Of a DNA stretch of 64,000 nucleotides, positions 31,976 through 41,181 are shown piece after piece. The position numbers were made by a program, and so were the translations under genes. Each line of letters begins with the position of its first letter. The first letter of the stretch is position 1. This stretch comes from UBA10649 sp963700745. Lineage in GTDB: Bacteria > Actinomycetota > Actinomycetes > S36-B12. Below the pieces are notes generated by a model that saw nothing but the letters and a program-made list of their open reading frames with translations, ran no database searches and was not told the origin of the DNA. The stretch spans positions 434,001 through 498,000 of the forward strand of contig CAVOYT010000013.1 of NCBI GenBank assembly GCA_963700745.1, written 5' to 3'.

Positions 31976-32807
31976 GTGGCCGCCCTCCTCGCTCTGGTCT
32001 CCAGCCTCATGTGGGGGACGGCGGACTTCCTCGGCGGCAAGACCGCCCGCCATCTGCCACCGCTCGCGGTCTACGGGCTCTCCCAGGCGGTCGGCTTCGT
32101 GCTCCTGCTGGTCGCCGCGACGGTCGACGTCATCCTGGGGTGCCGATCCCGGGTTCTGGCCGTGGGCGATCGTGTCCAGCCTGCTCGGCATGGTGGGCAT
32201 GGTGGCCTTCTACTCGGCCCTGGCCATCGGTCCGATGGGCATCGTGTCGCCCCTGGTCTCGCTGTCGGTGCTCGTGCCGGTGTCCGTGGCGCTGCTCCGC
32301 GGCGAGGCCCCGACCTCCATTCAGGTGCTCGGCATCCTCGCGGCCGTGGTCGGCATCCTGCTGGCGAGCGGGCCGGAGCTCTCCGGCGCCGAGAGCGCCC
32401 GCCCACTGGTTCTCGCCACGGTGGCAGCACTGTGCTTCGGCGGGATGTACGTCACGATGGCGGAGGGCAGCCAGTACGACGCGCTCATGACGATGACGGG
32501 CATGCGTATCACGACGATGGTCATCTTCGCGGTCGTCCTGCTGCGGGTGCGATCCTTCGGCGGCGCCACCCGCGGGGACTTCCTGCCCCTGGCGGTCATC
32601 GGTGTGTTCGACGCGGGCGCCAACGTGACCTTCGGCATCGCCACCACGCTGGGACTGCTGGCGACGACCTCGGTGCTCGGGTCGCTCTACCCGGTCGTGA
32701 CCGCACTGCTGGCGGCCATCGTCCTGCACGAGCGACTGCGCTGGGTGCAGTACGTGGGGGTCACGGTGGCGATCACGGGCGTCGTCATGATCAGCGCGTC
32801 GCTCTAG
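31976..32807 (+). CDS. EamA (DMT superfamily) transporter, one frameshift
   Basis: A ten-helix drug/metabolite transporter with two EamA repeats: ALLALVSSLMWGTADFLGGK opens the first and LATVAALCFGGMYVTMAEGS the second. Near 32140 a run of four G breaks the frame; with three G it reads VILGADPGFWPWAIVSSLLG. The repeat ends LHERLRWVQYVGVTVAITGV are typical. The substrate is unknown. Its TAG shares CTAG (32804-32807) with the msrB stop. Confidence 0.85.
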
Positions 32808-33256
32808 CCGTTCGGCTCCAGCGTCAGGGAGATCGAGTTGATGCAGTAGCGCAGGTCCGTGGGCGTGCCGTACCCCTCGCCCTCGAAGACATGTCCCAGA
32901 TGGCCGCCACAGGTCGCGCACCGGACCTCAGTTCGGACCGTGCCCAGGGTCCGGTCCTCGATGTAGACGACGGTGTCCTTGGCCAGCGGGGCGTAGAAGC
33001 TGGGCCAGCCGCAGTGCGAGTCGAACTTCTCGTCGCTGCGGAACAGCTCGGCCTGGCAGGCCCGGCAGCGGTACACACCCTCGGTCTTCGTGTCCGTGTA
33101 CTCGCCGACGAACGCCGGTTCGGTGCCCGCTTCGCGCAGGACGTGGTACTCGCGCGGATCCAGGGTCACCTGCCACTCGGCCTCGTCCTTGACCACTGCG
33201 TAGGGCGCCCCGTCCGGGCGGGTCTTCCCGTCACGGGCCGGGGTGCTGTGGCTCAT
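32804..33256 (-). CDS. msrB: Peptide-methionine (R)-S-oxide reductase
   Basis: Repairs R-methionine sulfoxide in proteins using thioredoxin. The 150-residue single-domain enzyme has the structural zinc Cys pairs C64/C67 (CRAC) and C113/C116 (CATC), the HCGWPSFYAP segment, GHVFEGEGYGTPTDLRYCIN with catalytic Cys138, and the terminal SISLTLEP. ATG 33256 has TAGGGT 6 nt upstream. Confidence 0.95.
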   Translation of the reverse strand: MSHSTPARDGKTRPDGAPYAVVKDEAEWQVTLDPREYHVLREAGTEPAFVGEYTDTKTEGVYRCRACQAELFRSDEKFDSHCGWPSFYAPLAKDTVVYIEDRTLGTVRTEVRCATCGGHLGHVFEGEGYGTPTDLRYCINSISLTLEPNG

Positions 33257-33262
33257 GGGACG

Positions 33263-33268
33263 ACCCTA
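33263..33268 (-). promoter_or_regulatory. -10 hexamer (TAGGGT) of msrB
   Basis: On the minus strand TAGGGT ends 6 nt before ATG 33256. Confidence 0.5.
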
Positions 33269-33276
33269 CGTCGGGA

Positions 33277-33903
33277 TCAGGAGTCCTGCAGCGTACGGAC
33301 GCCGAGCAAGGTCCCGAACCCGATCAGGCCGACCCCGCTGACCACGTCGGTCCACCGCAGGGCGGTGGAGCCCATGCGGCCCCCGAGGGCCGCGGCGAAC
33401 GCGGCCAGCGTCAGGTGGAACAACAGTGAGCCAAGACCGATCCCGAGGACGAAGGCCGCGGCGCTGGCCGGTCCGGCAGCGACGTTCGAAGCCGCCGCCC
33501 CGCTGAAGACCGCTCCCCACGTCAGGATCGTCAGCGGGTTGGATGCGGTCGCCAGCAGGCCCGTTCGCAGCGCCTGACGAGGTACGACGACCTCACCCTC
33601 GAATTCCGCGCCGACGCGGATCCGCCACGCGTCGCGGAGGGTCCGGGCGCCAAGAAAGACGAGGACGGCGGCACCCAGGAGCCCGAGCCCGATGCGCAAC
33701 GGCGCCACCTGCAGCAGTGCCGCGGCACCGAGCGCACCCAGGACCGCGTAGCCGAGGTCGACGAGCGAGGCACCCAGCCCGATCGCTGCGCCCGACCGCC
33801 AGCCGAAGCGGGCACTCGTACGTACGCAGAGCAGCCAGATCGGTCCGACCGCGGCCGCCGCCAGTGCGCCGATGCCAAGGCCGGCCAGGAGGGCTCCCCA
33901 CAT
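33277..33903 (-). CDS. LysE/RhtB family exporter
   Basis: A 208-residue amino-acid exporter-type membrane protein with about six helices. Family features are AAAVGPIWLLCVRTSARFGW (the GP..L motif of helix 1), IGLGASLVDLGYAVLGALGA and the conserved TASNPLTILTWGAVFSG. The exported compound is unknown. ATG 33903 was chosen over longer readings because AATACT stands 6 nt upstream and the extension would run into the DUF4916 promoter. It is divergent from the DUF4916 gene with 50 bases between the starts. Confidence 0.87.
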   Translation of the reverse strand: MWGALLAGLGIGALAAAAVGPIWLLCVRTSARFGWRSGAAIGLGASLVDLGYAVLGALGAAALLQVAPLRIGLGLLGAAVLVFLGARTLRDAWRIRVGAEFEGEVVVPRQALRTGLLATASNPLTILTWGAVFSGAAASNVAAGPASAAAFVLGIGLGSLLFHLTLAAFAAALGGRMGSTALRWTDVVSGVGLIGFGTLLGVRTLQDS

Positions 33904-33940
33904 GGGCGCAGTATTGCGCGATCGCCGCGGGGCGGGCCAG

Positions 33941-33946
33941 TAGGGT
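33941..33946 (+). promoter_or_regulatory. -10 hexamer (TAGGGT) of the DUF4916 gene
   Basis: TAGGGT ends 7 nt before GTG 33954. The facing AGTATT at 33910-33915, read as AATACT on the minus strand, serves the LysE gene. Confidence 0.5.
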
Positions 33947-33953
33947 CCGCCAT

Positions 33954-34490
33954 GTGAGCGACATGCTGGAGACCCGTGCTTCGTGGCTGGCCGATGACGA
34001 GCTGGAGTCGGCACGCGAGCGGCTGCCGATCGTCTACATCGACGCCATTCCGGTGCGCACGGACGCGCGTGGACAGGTATCGGCGATCGGCCTGCTGCTG
34101 CGGGCGATGCCCGACGGCAACATCTCGCGCGCGGTCGTGTCCGGCCGGGTCATGTACGGCGAGCGGGTGCGCGACGCCCTCCTGCGACACCTGGAGAAGG
34201 ATCTCGGCGGGCTGGCGCTGCCGCGGGTGTCACCATCGCCGCAGCCCTTCACGGTGGTGGAGTACTTCCCCGACCCGGACGTCACCGGCTTCCACGACCC
34301 GCGGCAGCACGCCGTGGCGCTGGCCTTCATCGTGCCGCTGGACGGCGACTGCGCTCCGTCGCAGGACGCCCTGGACCTCGTCTGGGTCACGCCCGAGGAG
34401 GCCGCGTCGGCGCACTTCCAGGCGGAGATGAGCGGCGGCCAGGGCAGGCTCGTCCGCATGGCGCTCGCGCACTGCGGGCTGCTGCCCTGA
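33954..34490 (+). CDS. DUF4916 family NUDIX-fold hydrolase
   Basis: A 178-residue actinobacterial protein of the DUF4916 group within the NUDIX superfamily: WLADDELESARERLPIVYID, VSAIGLLLRAMPDGNISRAV, then VSGRVMYGERVRDALLRHLE in the place of the NUDIX box, and FHDPRQHAVALAFIVP. The canonical GX5EX7REUXEEXGU box is not intact, so pyrophosphohydrolase activity is uncertain. GTG 33954 is preferred to ATG 33963 because of the upstream hexamer. Confidence 0.85.
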   Translation: MSDMLETRASWLADDELESARERLPIVYIDAIPVRTDARGQVSAIGLLLRAMPDGNISRAVVSGRVMYGERVRDALLRHLEKDLGGLALPRVSPSPQPFTVVEYFPDPDVTGFHDPRQHAVALAFIVPLDGDCAPSQDALDLVWVTPEEAASAHFQAEMSGGQGRLVRMALAHCGLLP

Positions 34491-34513
34491 GGCGTGATCA
34501 GGCTGCGCGGGGG

Positions 34514-35305
34514 TCAGTCGCTGCGTGGCGGGAAGGCCGGCGCGCGCTTCTCGAGCTTGGCGGTGATCGCCTCGACCAGGTCGGCTCGCTGGAAGGACGC
34601 CCGCATCTCGACCAGGGATGTCTCGACCGCCTGATCCAGGGACTGGGTGTCTGCCGCGAGCAACTGCCTCTTGATGACGGCCATCGCCGTGGGGGAGCAG
34701 TTGTCCGCAACCTCCTGCGCCCAGGCCATCGCGGCGGTGAGGGCATCGTCGCTGACGTCGTTCACGAGTCCGAGCTCCAAGGCCTGCTGGGCGGTCAGGG
34801 TCCGCCCGGTCACCAGCAGGTCGGTCGCGGTCGACAGGCCAGCGAGCCGCGTGAGCAACCATGCCGATCCGTACTCGGCGATGAGCCCCAGGCGGCTGAA
34901 GGACGAGCTGAGCGTCGCGGAGTCCTGGGCGAAACGCATGTCGGCGCACAGGGCCAGGACGAAGCCGATGCCGGCGCAGGGTCCGTTGATCGCGGTCGCC
35001 ACGGGAGTGCCGATTCGCAAGGCCGCGGTCGGGACGGTGTCGACGCCCTGCCCGTCGAGGTAGCCGTTGAGCGCATCGCGGCCCTCCGCCAGGATCCCGA
35101 GATCGGCGCCGGAGCAGAAGCCGCGACCCGCTCCGGTGACCACGATCGCCCGCACGTCGGGATCGCGATCGGCCCGGCGAAGCAGGTCGGTGTAGACCTC
35201 ACCCATTCCGGGAAGCAGCGCGTTCAGACGGTCGGGCCGATTGAGGGTGATGAGGGCGACCCGGCCCTGCACCTCGTACGTGACGAGTTCGCTGTCGACG
35301 GTCAT
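34514..35305 (-). CDS. Enoyl-CoA hydratase/isomerase family protein
   Basis: A crotonase-fold acyl-CoA enzyme, 263 residues: VALITLNRPDRLNALLPGMG, GAGRGFCSGADLGILAEG (oxyanion hole) and INGPCAGIGFVLALCADMRF. Position-specific catalytic Glu residues of true hydratases are not obvious, so isomerase or another crotonase reaction is possible. ATG 35305 lies one base after the TGA of the upstream acidic-protein gene, indicating coupling; a longer in-frame start at 35335 would overlap that gene. Confidence 0.88.
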   Translation of the reverse strand: MTVDSELVTYEVQGRVALITLNRPDRLNALLPGMGEVYTDLLRRADRDPDVRAIVVTGAGRGFCSGADLGILAEGRDALNGYLDGQGVDTVPTAALRIGTPVATAINGPCAGIGFVLALCADMRFAQDSATLSSSFSRLGLIAEYGSAWLLTRLAGLSTATDLLVTGRTLTAQQALELGLVNDVSDDALTAAMAWAQEVADNCSPTAMAVIKRQLLAADTQSLDQAVETSLVEMRASFQRADLVEAITAKLEKRAPAFPPRSD

Positions 35306-35306
35306 C

Positions 35307-35789
35307 TCAGTTGCGCTGGGCTGCCGGCTCGTCATACGGATCGATCCCCAGGATCGTCTCGTCCTCCGGCGTCAGGTCGCGCGACGGTCCGTCGAACTGG
35401 TCCCGAAAGGGGTCCGCCCTCTCCACGTCGTTCTCGTCCCCGACGTGGGCGTCATCCTCGGGATCCTCTGGATCGACGACGTGCATGGCGGCCTGCTCGG
35501 CAGGTATCCATGGGGCTGGGGTGAGTCCACCGGCGTGCATCGGATCGTCGCTGGAGTCCTCGGCGTCCTCCATGGCCAGCACGTCCTCGATGTCCTCGAG
35601 CGGGTACGGCAGATCGTCCACGCTGCCCTCGCCGCCACCGCCGTTCAGGGCATTGTGGGTGGCCTCGGCCTCCATGATCATGGTCAGGCGTTCCGCCTGG
35701 TCGGCCGCGTCGCCCGCGGCGTCGGTGCCGTTCTCCGTGGCCCGCGCCACCTCCGAAGGGGATGCTGCGCCGGCAATCTTGTCGATCAT
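35307..35789 (-). CDS. Hypothetical acidic protein
   Basis: A 160-residue soluble protein very rich in Asp, Glu and Pro with no recognisable domain: SVDDLPYPLEDIEDVLAMED, MHAGGLTPAPWIPAEQ and HVVDPEDPEDDAHVGDENDV. ATG 35789 has GGAGG 8 nt upstream, so translation is well supported. It is translationally coupled to the enoyl-CoA hydratase gene and divergent from the acyl-ACP desaturase gene, which places it next to lipid metabolism; any role there is inference. The composition suggests a largely disordered protein. Confidence 0.65.
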   Translation of the reverse strand: MIDKIAGAASPSEVARATENGTDAAGDAADQAERLTMIMEAEATHNALNGGGGEGSVDDLPYPLEDIEDVLAMEDAEDSSDDPMHAGGLTPAPWIPAEQAAMHVVDPEDPEDDAHVGDENDVERADPFRDQFDGPSRDLTPEDETILGIDPYDEPAAQRN

Positions 35790-35907
35790 CGTGAACACCT
35801 CCCTCCCTCGTGCTGTCACCCCCACAGTAATCCTCGATCGCACATGACGTCGCCGGTTGTGCGGGACGTAAGTACTTGACTTTTCGCGATGTGTCAGGCT
35901 GTGCCAC

Positions 35908-36852
35908 ATGACTGCACCCACTGATGCGGCCCTTGATCGGCGACTCCTCGTGGACCTCGAGCCCGTCGTCGAGACCGAGTTGAACCGGCACCTGACCATG
36001 GCGAGGGATTGGTACCCGCACGAGTACGTCCCGTGGAGTCAGGGCGAGGACTTCTCCGGACCGCTCGACGGACGCGAGTGGTCGCCGGAGGAGCTGCGCT
36101 TCAGCGACGCAGCCCGGACGAGCCTGATCATCAACCTGCTGACGGAGGACAACCTCCCCAGCTACCACACGGAGATCGCGATCAACGTCGGGACGGACGG
36201 TGCGTGGGCGACCTGGCTGGGTCGCTGGACCGCGGAGGAGGGCCGCCATGCGGTCGCCATCCGCGACTACCTGACCGTGACGCGGTCCGTCGACCCCCGA
36301 GCCCTCGAGGACTCCCGGATGGTCCACATGCAGGAGGGGTTCACGGCCATCAATCCGGGCCTGCTCGCGGGGCTCACCTACGTGTCGTTCCAGGAGCTCG
36401 CGACCCGGGTGTCGCATCGCAATACCGGCGCGGCGACCGGGGATCCGATCGCCGAGCAGCTGTTCGCGCGGATCGCGCTCGACGAGAACCTGCACATGCT
36501 GTTCTACCGCAACGTCATCGAGGCAGCGTTCGAGCTGGCCCCGGACGAGACGATGGTCGCGGTGCTCGGATCGGTTCGTGATTTCGCGATGCCCGGCCAC
36601 GGGATCGAGGGCTTCGGTCGCATGGCCGTGCAGATCGCCGTCGACGGCATCTACGACCTTCGGCAGCATCGCGATGAGGTCGTCATGCCGGTGCTGCGCA
36701 AGTGGCGAGTGTTCGAGCGCGAGGACCTGGGCCCGGCGGGCGAGCATGCCCGCGAGGAACTGGCCGTACTCATGGCCGACATGGAGGCCCAGGCGTCGCG
36801 GTTCGAGGAGAAGCGCGACGCGCTCAAGGCGCGCCTCGCCGCGCGCGGCTAG
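35908..36852 (+). CDS. Acyl-ACP desaturase (ferritin-like diiron)
   Basis: A soluble delta-9-type acyl-[ACP] desaturase, 314 residues, introducing a double bond into ACP-bound fatty acids. Diiron ligands are visible as Glu80 in LLTED, the pair Glu110/Glu111-x-x-His114 in TAEEGRH, Glu163 in FQELA, and Glu193-x-x-His196 in DENLH. The order and spacing match the mycobacterial DesA group. ATG 35908 lies 7 nt after CAGGCT. Its stop shares CTAG with the convergent DUF885 stop. Confidence 0.9.
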   Translation: MTAPTDAALDRRLLVDLEPVVETELNRHLTMARDWYPHEYVPWSQGEDFSGPLDGREWSPEELRFSDAARTSLIINLLTEDNLPSYHTEIAINVGTDGAWATWLGRWTAEEGRHAVAIRDYLTVTRSVDPRALEDSRMVHMQEGFTAINPGLLAGLTYVSFQELATRVSHRNTGAATGDPIAEQLFARIALDENLHMLFYRNVIEAAFELAPDETMVAVLGSVRDFAMPGHGIEGFGRMAVQIAVDGIYDLRQHRDEVVMPVLRKWRVFEREDLGPAGEHAREELAVLMADMEAQASRFEEKRDALKARLAARG

Positions 36853-38553
36853 GACTCTCTCGCCGAGTCCGTCCATGCGTGCACGACGTCTGCCAGCACG
36901 GACAGGGGCAGCGCTCCCGAGCCGAGGACGGCGTCATGGAAGGCCTTGATGTCGAACCTCGGTCCGAGTTCCGCCTCCGCTTCACGGCGCAGCCGCTCGA
37001 TCTCCAGCCGGCCGCTCATGTAGGACAGGGCCTGGCCGGGGTAGGCGATGTAGCGATCGATCTCGGCGGACACGTCGATCGGAGCGACCGGCGTGTTCTC
37101 GCGCATGTAGTCCACCGCCTGCTGCCGCGTCCAGCCGAAGGCGTGGATACCGGTGTCCACGACGAGTCGCGAGGCACGCCAGACGTCGGCCGACAGCATC
37201 CCCATGCGCTGCAGGTCCGAGGAGTACAGGCCCATCTCGTCGGCCAGCCGCTCGGAGTACAGGCCCCAGCCCTCTGCATACGCCGTGAACAGCGGCAGCC
37301 GCCTGATGACCGGGAGGTCGGGGAGCTCGAGGGCCACCGAGATCTGGAAGTGATGTCCCGGCACGGCTTCGTGGTAGGCGACCGACTCAAGGTCGAACGA
37401 CGTGCGCGAGGTCGGATCGTTGACGTTGGTGAAGTAGGTGCCAGGTCGCGACCCGTCGACCGCGGGCGGCATGTAGTAGGCCGGCGCGGAGCCGGCCGCC
37501 TCCAGCTCGGGAATCGCCTCCAGGGCGCAGACGGCCTCCGGCAGGCGTCCGAACCAGTCGCCGGACGCCGCCTCGGCCCGACGGACGGCGCGCTCCGCGG
37601 CGGCCAGGATCTCGGCGGCCGACCCCCATCGCAGGGTCGGGTCGGTCTGCAGCCGGTCGAAGATCTCGCCCAGGTCCGAGGTCGCGAAGAGGCGTCCGCC
37701 GAGCTCTCGGAACTCCTCGTGGATGCCTGCGACCAGGTCCAGCCCGGCCTGATGGAGTTCCTCGGGGGTCCGGTCCGTCGTCGTGTGCATGCGCACGAGG
37801 AGGCGGTAGCGCTCCGGCCCCTCGGGCAGGTGGACCAGCCCGGGCGCGTCCGTCGAGCGAGCCGTCGGCAGCACATCGGAACGAAGGGCGTCGCGGAAGG
37901 CAGCGAACGCGGGGTTCACGTCACGCTCGATCGTCGACACCACGTCGGCCTGCCAGGCGTCGGCGCCGTCCCAGTCGCCCGGTGCCTCGATGACGAGCGG
38001 ACTCGGTCGAGTCGACAGGAAGGCGTCGATCTGGTCGATGGCCATCTCGACGAGATGGGCCACCGGGGTCAGGCCGGCGATCCGGCCCTCGTGGAGGCGG
38101 GCCTCGGCCTGGGCGAGGATAGCGCGGCATCTCCGCGAGTCGGGACCGATAGTCGCGGGCCTGCTGGGGGTCGGTGGCGACGACCATGCGCAGGTAGGAC
38201 AGCAGCACCGAGGACGGGCTGACCGGAAAGGCCGCGACGGTGTAGGCCAGCGAATCGACCGCCATCGCGTCGTCGCTGTACGACAGTTGCGCCAGCATCA
38301 CCGCTCGAGTGATGGTGTCCTGGTCGGACAGGTCCTCGGGAGCGACGGCCTCGATGTCTCGACGCAGCGCCGCCCGTTCCTCGGCGCGAGCCTTCTCCGC
38401 GGCCACCGAGAGATCCGCCAGGTGCGCGTCATGCTGGCGGAATCCGATGAGCGTTGCCTCCAGGGGGTCCGCGGCCAGAAGGAGCTGGAGCATCCGCTCG
38501 GCGAGCTCGGCGATCGCGGTTGCCGAAGGGGGCGTGGTCGAGTCGTCAGTCAT
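36849..38553 (-). CDS. DUF885 family predicted metallopeptidase, one frameshift
   Basis: An approximately 568-residue protein of the DUF885 family. The diagnostic zinc-binding helix SVAYHEAVPGHHFQISVALE lies about two thirds along, followed by AYAEGWGLYSERLADEMGLY, which supplies the third ligand region. Family members are predicted peptidases. Near 38115 the frame changes as one extra C would cause, between RLAEMP and AILAQAEARLHEGRIAGL. There is no signal peptide at the N-terminus (MTDDSTTPPSATAIAELAER), so it is probably cytoplasmic. TAGCGT stands 6 nt before ATG 38553. Confidence 0.85.
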
Positions 38554-38559
38554 GGGGCA

Positions 38560-38565
38560 ACGCTA
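38560..38565 (-). promoter_or_regulatory. -10 hexamer (TAGCGT) of the DUF885 gene
   Basis: On the minus strand TAGCGT ends 6 nt before ATG 38553; the opposing TACGCT lies 36 bases away. Confidence 0.5.
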
Positions 38566-38600
38566 GGACAGGGTGACCTCGCAGGCTACAGGGGACGTCC

Positions 38601-38606
38601 TACGCT
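38601..38606 (+). promoter_or_regulatory. -10 hexamer (TACGCT) of the DUF2332 gene
   Basis: TACGCT ends 6 nt before GTG 38613. Confidence 0.5.
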
Positions 38607-38612
38607 CGACTC

Positions 38613-39674
38613 GTGCGACCGGGCGATGATGAACGGGTCTCGATGGTCGAGACGCTGCAGTGGCAACGGGAGTACGTGACAGCCGCAGGCTCGCCGGTCG
38701 CGGCCCTGGTGCTCCAGTCCGTCATCGATGATCTCGAGGCCGGGGGCGGCCTTGGGGACATGCTCCCGGAATCGACTCGATTCGGGGACCTGCTCGGCCT
38801 GCGCGTGATGGCCGCGGTGCACCGGCTGGCCCTCGACCGACGGGCGCCCGGTGTCGCCCTGCACCTCCCGACGCTCGGCGGGCGGGGGCCGGCCGGGCCG
38901 GCGGGGGAGGCCCGGTTCCGCCGGACGGTGGTGGAGGCGCTGCTCGGCAACCGAGAGGAGCTCGGCGCATACCTCGGCCGCACTCCGCAGACGAACGAGA
39001 CCGGACGCGCGGCCCTCCTTCGGATCGCGTTGGCGCAGGAGGACCCGCTGCGACCAGTCCATCTCCGGGAACTGGGCGCGTCTGGGGGACTGAACCTCAG
39101 GGCCGATCATCTTCCAGGCCTTCAGGGAGCGGAGGCCGGTCCGCTTCCGTCAGTTGTGGACCGGCTCGGCTGCGATGTCGATCCAGTCGATGTCAGCACC
39201 GAGGAAGGACGCTCGCTCCTGTCTTCGTACATCTGGGTCGACGACGTTGAGCGTTTCGACCGGCTCAGGCACGCTCTCAAGGTCGCCGTCGCCGTTCCGG
39301 CCACGGTGGTCAGAGCGGATGCCGCCGACTTCGCGGCGACCGTGCGGCCGCGGGACGGGGTCACCACGGTCGTGTGGCACAGCGCCATGTGGGTCTACCT
39401 ACCTCAGGACACCCGCAGGAGTGCCTATGCGGCGATCCGTGGCGCGGGAGCCATGGCAACCGCGTCCGCACCGCTCAGTCACGTGTCATGGGAGTGGCAC
39501 GGGACCACCGAGGGTCACGATGCGTTCAGCCTGGTGCGACGTCGATGGAACGGCGGTCCGGACGATGGGCGACCGTGCCTGCTCGCAACCGGACTCAGTC
39601 ACGGGCGCGACGTCCGCGTGATCCACGGCGCACCCTGGCTGCGAACTGATCCGCTGATCACCTGGGCGGCGTGA
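38613..39674 (+). CDS. DUF2332 family protein
   Basis: A 353-residue protein of the actinobacterial DUF2332 family, recognised by RPVHLRELGASGGLNLRADH, a Rossmann-like glycine segment resembling SAM-dependent methyltransferases, and by VVWHSAMWVYLPQDTRRSAY. The function is not established; a methyltransferase-like fold is inference. The stop TGA is one base from the stop of the convergent GluQ-RS gene. Confidence 0.82.
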   Translation: MRPGDDERVSMVETLQWQREYVTAAGSPVAALVLQSVIDDLEAGGGLGDMLPESTRFGDLLGLRVMAAVHRLALDRRAPGVALHLPTLGGRGPAGPAGEARFRRTVVEALLGNREELGAYLGRTPQTNETGRAALLRIALAQEDPLRPVHLRELGASGGLNLRADHLPGLQGAEAGPLPSVVDRLGCDVDPVDVSTEEGRSLLSSYIWVDDVERFDRLRHALKVAVAVPATVVRADAADFAATVRPRDGVTTVVWHSAMWVYLPQDTRRSAYAAIRGAGAMATASAPLSHVSWEWHGTTEGHDAFSLVRRRWNGGPDDGRPCLLATGLSHGRDVRVIHGAPWLRTDPLITWAA

Positions 39675-39675
39675 G

Positions 39676-40500
39676 TCAGTCCAGCGGGCCGATTCCCAAC
39701 GGTGCGCCAAGCGCGGCCGCGCTCACCGCGACGAGTTCGCGATTCGTGGCGGTCCGAGGGATCGGACCTCCTGCGGCCAGCTGCGACTTGGAGAGCTTGC
39801 CACCGTCATCGGCCGTGATGAGGCCGTGGTGCCGGAAGTCGACCTCGAGCAGTCTCTCGGCGCCCAGCCACGGCGCCAGGAAGAGCTGTGCCGCGGTGGA
39901 TGGGATGAGGTCCTGCCCGCGCACGACGTGGCTGACCTCGGCATCGCGATCCTCGATGACCGAGGCGAGCTGATAGGCCGGCGAGTCTTCGCGCCGCCAT
40001 AGGACGAAGTCGCCCATCGACTCGGCAAGCGGTATGTCCTGACCCTCGACTGTCACGACGGTCCCCGGCGTCACGTGAACCCGCATCGCGGTGGAGCCGG
40101 GCGTCGGGACATGGCCTGCATCCCGGCAGCCTCCCGGGCATCCGCCCACCGCGGGTCCGCGCAGTTGGCTGCGCGAGCATCTGCATGCGTAGACGTCCAA
40201 CCCTCGGACGCGTGCCTTGTCGAGCTCTGCCCGGTAGTACTCGGTGCGCTGGCGCATCGAGTGGTGCTGGACGAAGTCCTCAGCGTCGGTCGGTCCGACG
40301 TGCCACTCGATCCCGAGCCAGGCGAGTGTGTCGAAGATGTCCTCGACGTACTCCGGGCGAGTGCGGGGCGCGTCCATGTCGTCGATCCGCAGGATGATGT
40401 CCGCTCTCGCGCGGGCGGCGAGCCAGGCCACGAGCTGGGCGTTCACGGCGTTGCCGACGTGCAGATAGCCGCTGGGAGTCGGGGCGAACCTGGTGATCAC
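39676..40500 (-). CDS. gluQ: Glutamyl-Q tRNA(Asp) synthetase-like protein
   Basis: A truncated glutamyl-tRNA synthetase without an anticodon-binding domain, 274 residues, the type that transfers Glu to queuosine in tRNA(Asp). The class I motifs are VITRFAPTPSGYLHVGNAVN (HIGH-like) and DDGGKLSKSQLAAG (KMSKS-like). The zinc site lies in YACRCSRSQL and GGCPGGC. GTG 40500 is the start because the conserved RFAPTPSG begins three residues later. No queuosine biosynthesis gene is in the window. Confidence 0.87.
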   Translation of the reverse strand: MITRFAPTPSGYLHVGNAVNAQLVAWLAARARADIILRIDDMDAPRTRPEYVEDIFDTLAWLGIEWHVGPTDAEDFVQHHSMRQRTEYYRAELDKARVRGLDVYACRCSRSQLRGPAVGGCPGGCRDAGHVPTPGSTAMRVHVTPGTVVTVEGQDIPLAESMGDFVLWRREDSPAYQLASVIEDRDAEVSHVVRGQDLIPSTAAQLFLAPWLGAERLLEVDFRHHGLITADDGGKLSKSQLAAGGPIPRTATNRELVAVSAAALGAPLGIGPLD

Positions 40501-40590
40501 GGTGCGCAGACCTCGGTCGAGCGAGAGGGCGTCGCCCGCGCACGAGACTTCTCGTTCGTTGTCCGCATGCGCTCATCCTCGCAAGCCAGA

Positions 40591-40596
40591 CACAAT
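40591..40596 (+). promoter_or_regulatory. Possible -10 hexamer (CACAAT) of the DUF4126 gene
   Basis: CACAAT ends 6 nt before ATG 40603. Confidence 0.35.
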
Positions 40597-40602
40597 GCCG
40601 CC

Positions 40603-41181
40603 ATGGACACGGCCATTCCTCTGGCGTTCACGGCATCGTGGGCGGCAGGGATCAATCCGTACCTCCTCGTGCTGCTGATGGGAATCATCGGGCGGACGAC
40701 CGACTGGGATGTCCCCGCTGGACTCGAGCGAACGGACGTTCTGGTCATCTTCGCGGTGCTCGCCGTCGTCGATACGGTTGCCGACAAGATCATGTGGCTG
40801 GACTCCGCATGGGACGCCGTCAACACCGTGATCCGACCGATCGCCGGCGCCGTGGTGGCCGCGCTGATCGCAGCGCCCTCGACGGATATCCCGACGGCGG
40901 CCGTGGCGGCAGCCGGCGGGGGCGTTGCCCTCGCTGCGCATTTCGCGAAGGCGACCACCCGATTGGCCGTCAACACGTCACCTGAGCCCGCCAGCAACGT
41001 CGTCGTCTCGGTGATGGAGGACGTGGCGGTCGCCGGGACGGTGGTGATCGCAGTGGTGAACCCATGGGTTGCTGCCGCGATCGCGGCAGTCCTGCTGATC
41101 GGGGCACTCGTCGTGGCCGTCATCCTTGCTCGGACGGCTAGGCGCGGTGTGCGTCGCCTCAGATCCGGCCTACGGGCGTGA
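40603..41181 (+). CDS. DUF4126 family membrane protein
   Basis: A 192-residue integral membrane protein of the DUF4126 family: LAFTASWAAGINPYLLVLLM, then DTVADKIMWLDSAWDAVNTV (the conserved polar loop between helices), a Gly/Ala-rich helix and NTSPEPASNVVVSVMEDVAV. The function is unknown. ATG 40603 is used; a much longer in-frame reading from 40075 would lie antisense within gluQ and is rejected. Its 3' end overlaps the convergent acyltransferase by 12 bases. Confidence 0.85.
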   Translation: MDTAIPLAFTASWAAGINPYLLVLLMGIIGRTTDWDVPAGLERTDVLVIFAVLAVVDTVADKIMWLDSAWDAVNTVIRPIAGAVVAALIAAPSTDIPTAAVAAAGGGVALAAHFAKATTRLAVNTSPEPASNVVVSVMEDVAVAGTVVIAVVNPWVAAAIAAVLLIGALVVAVILARTARRGVRRLRSGLRA

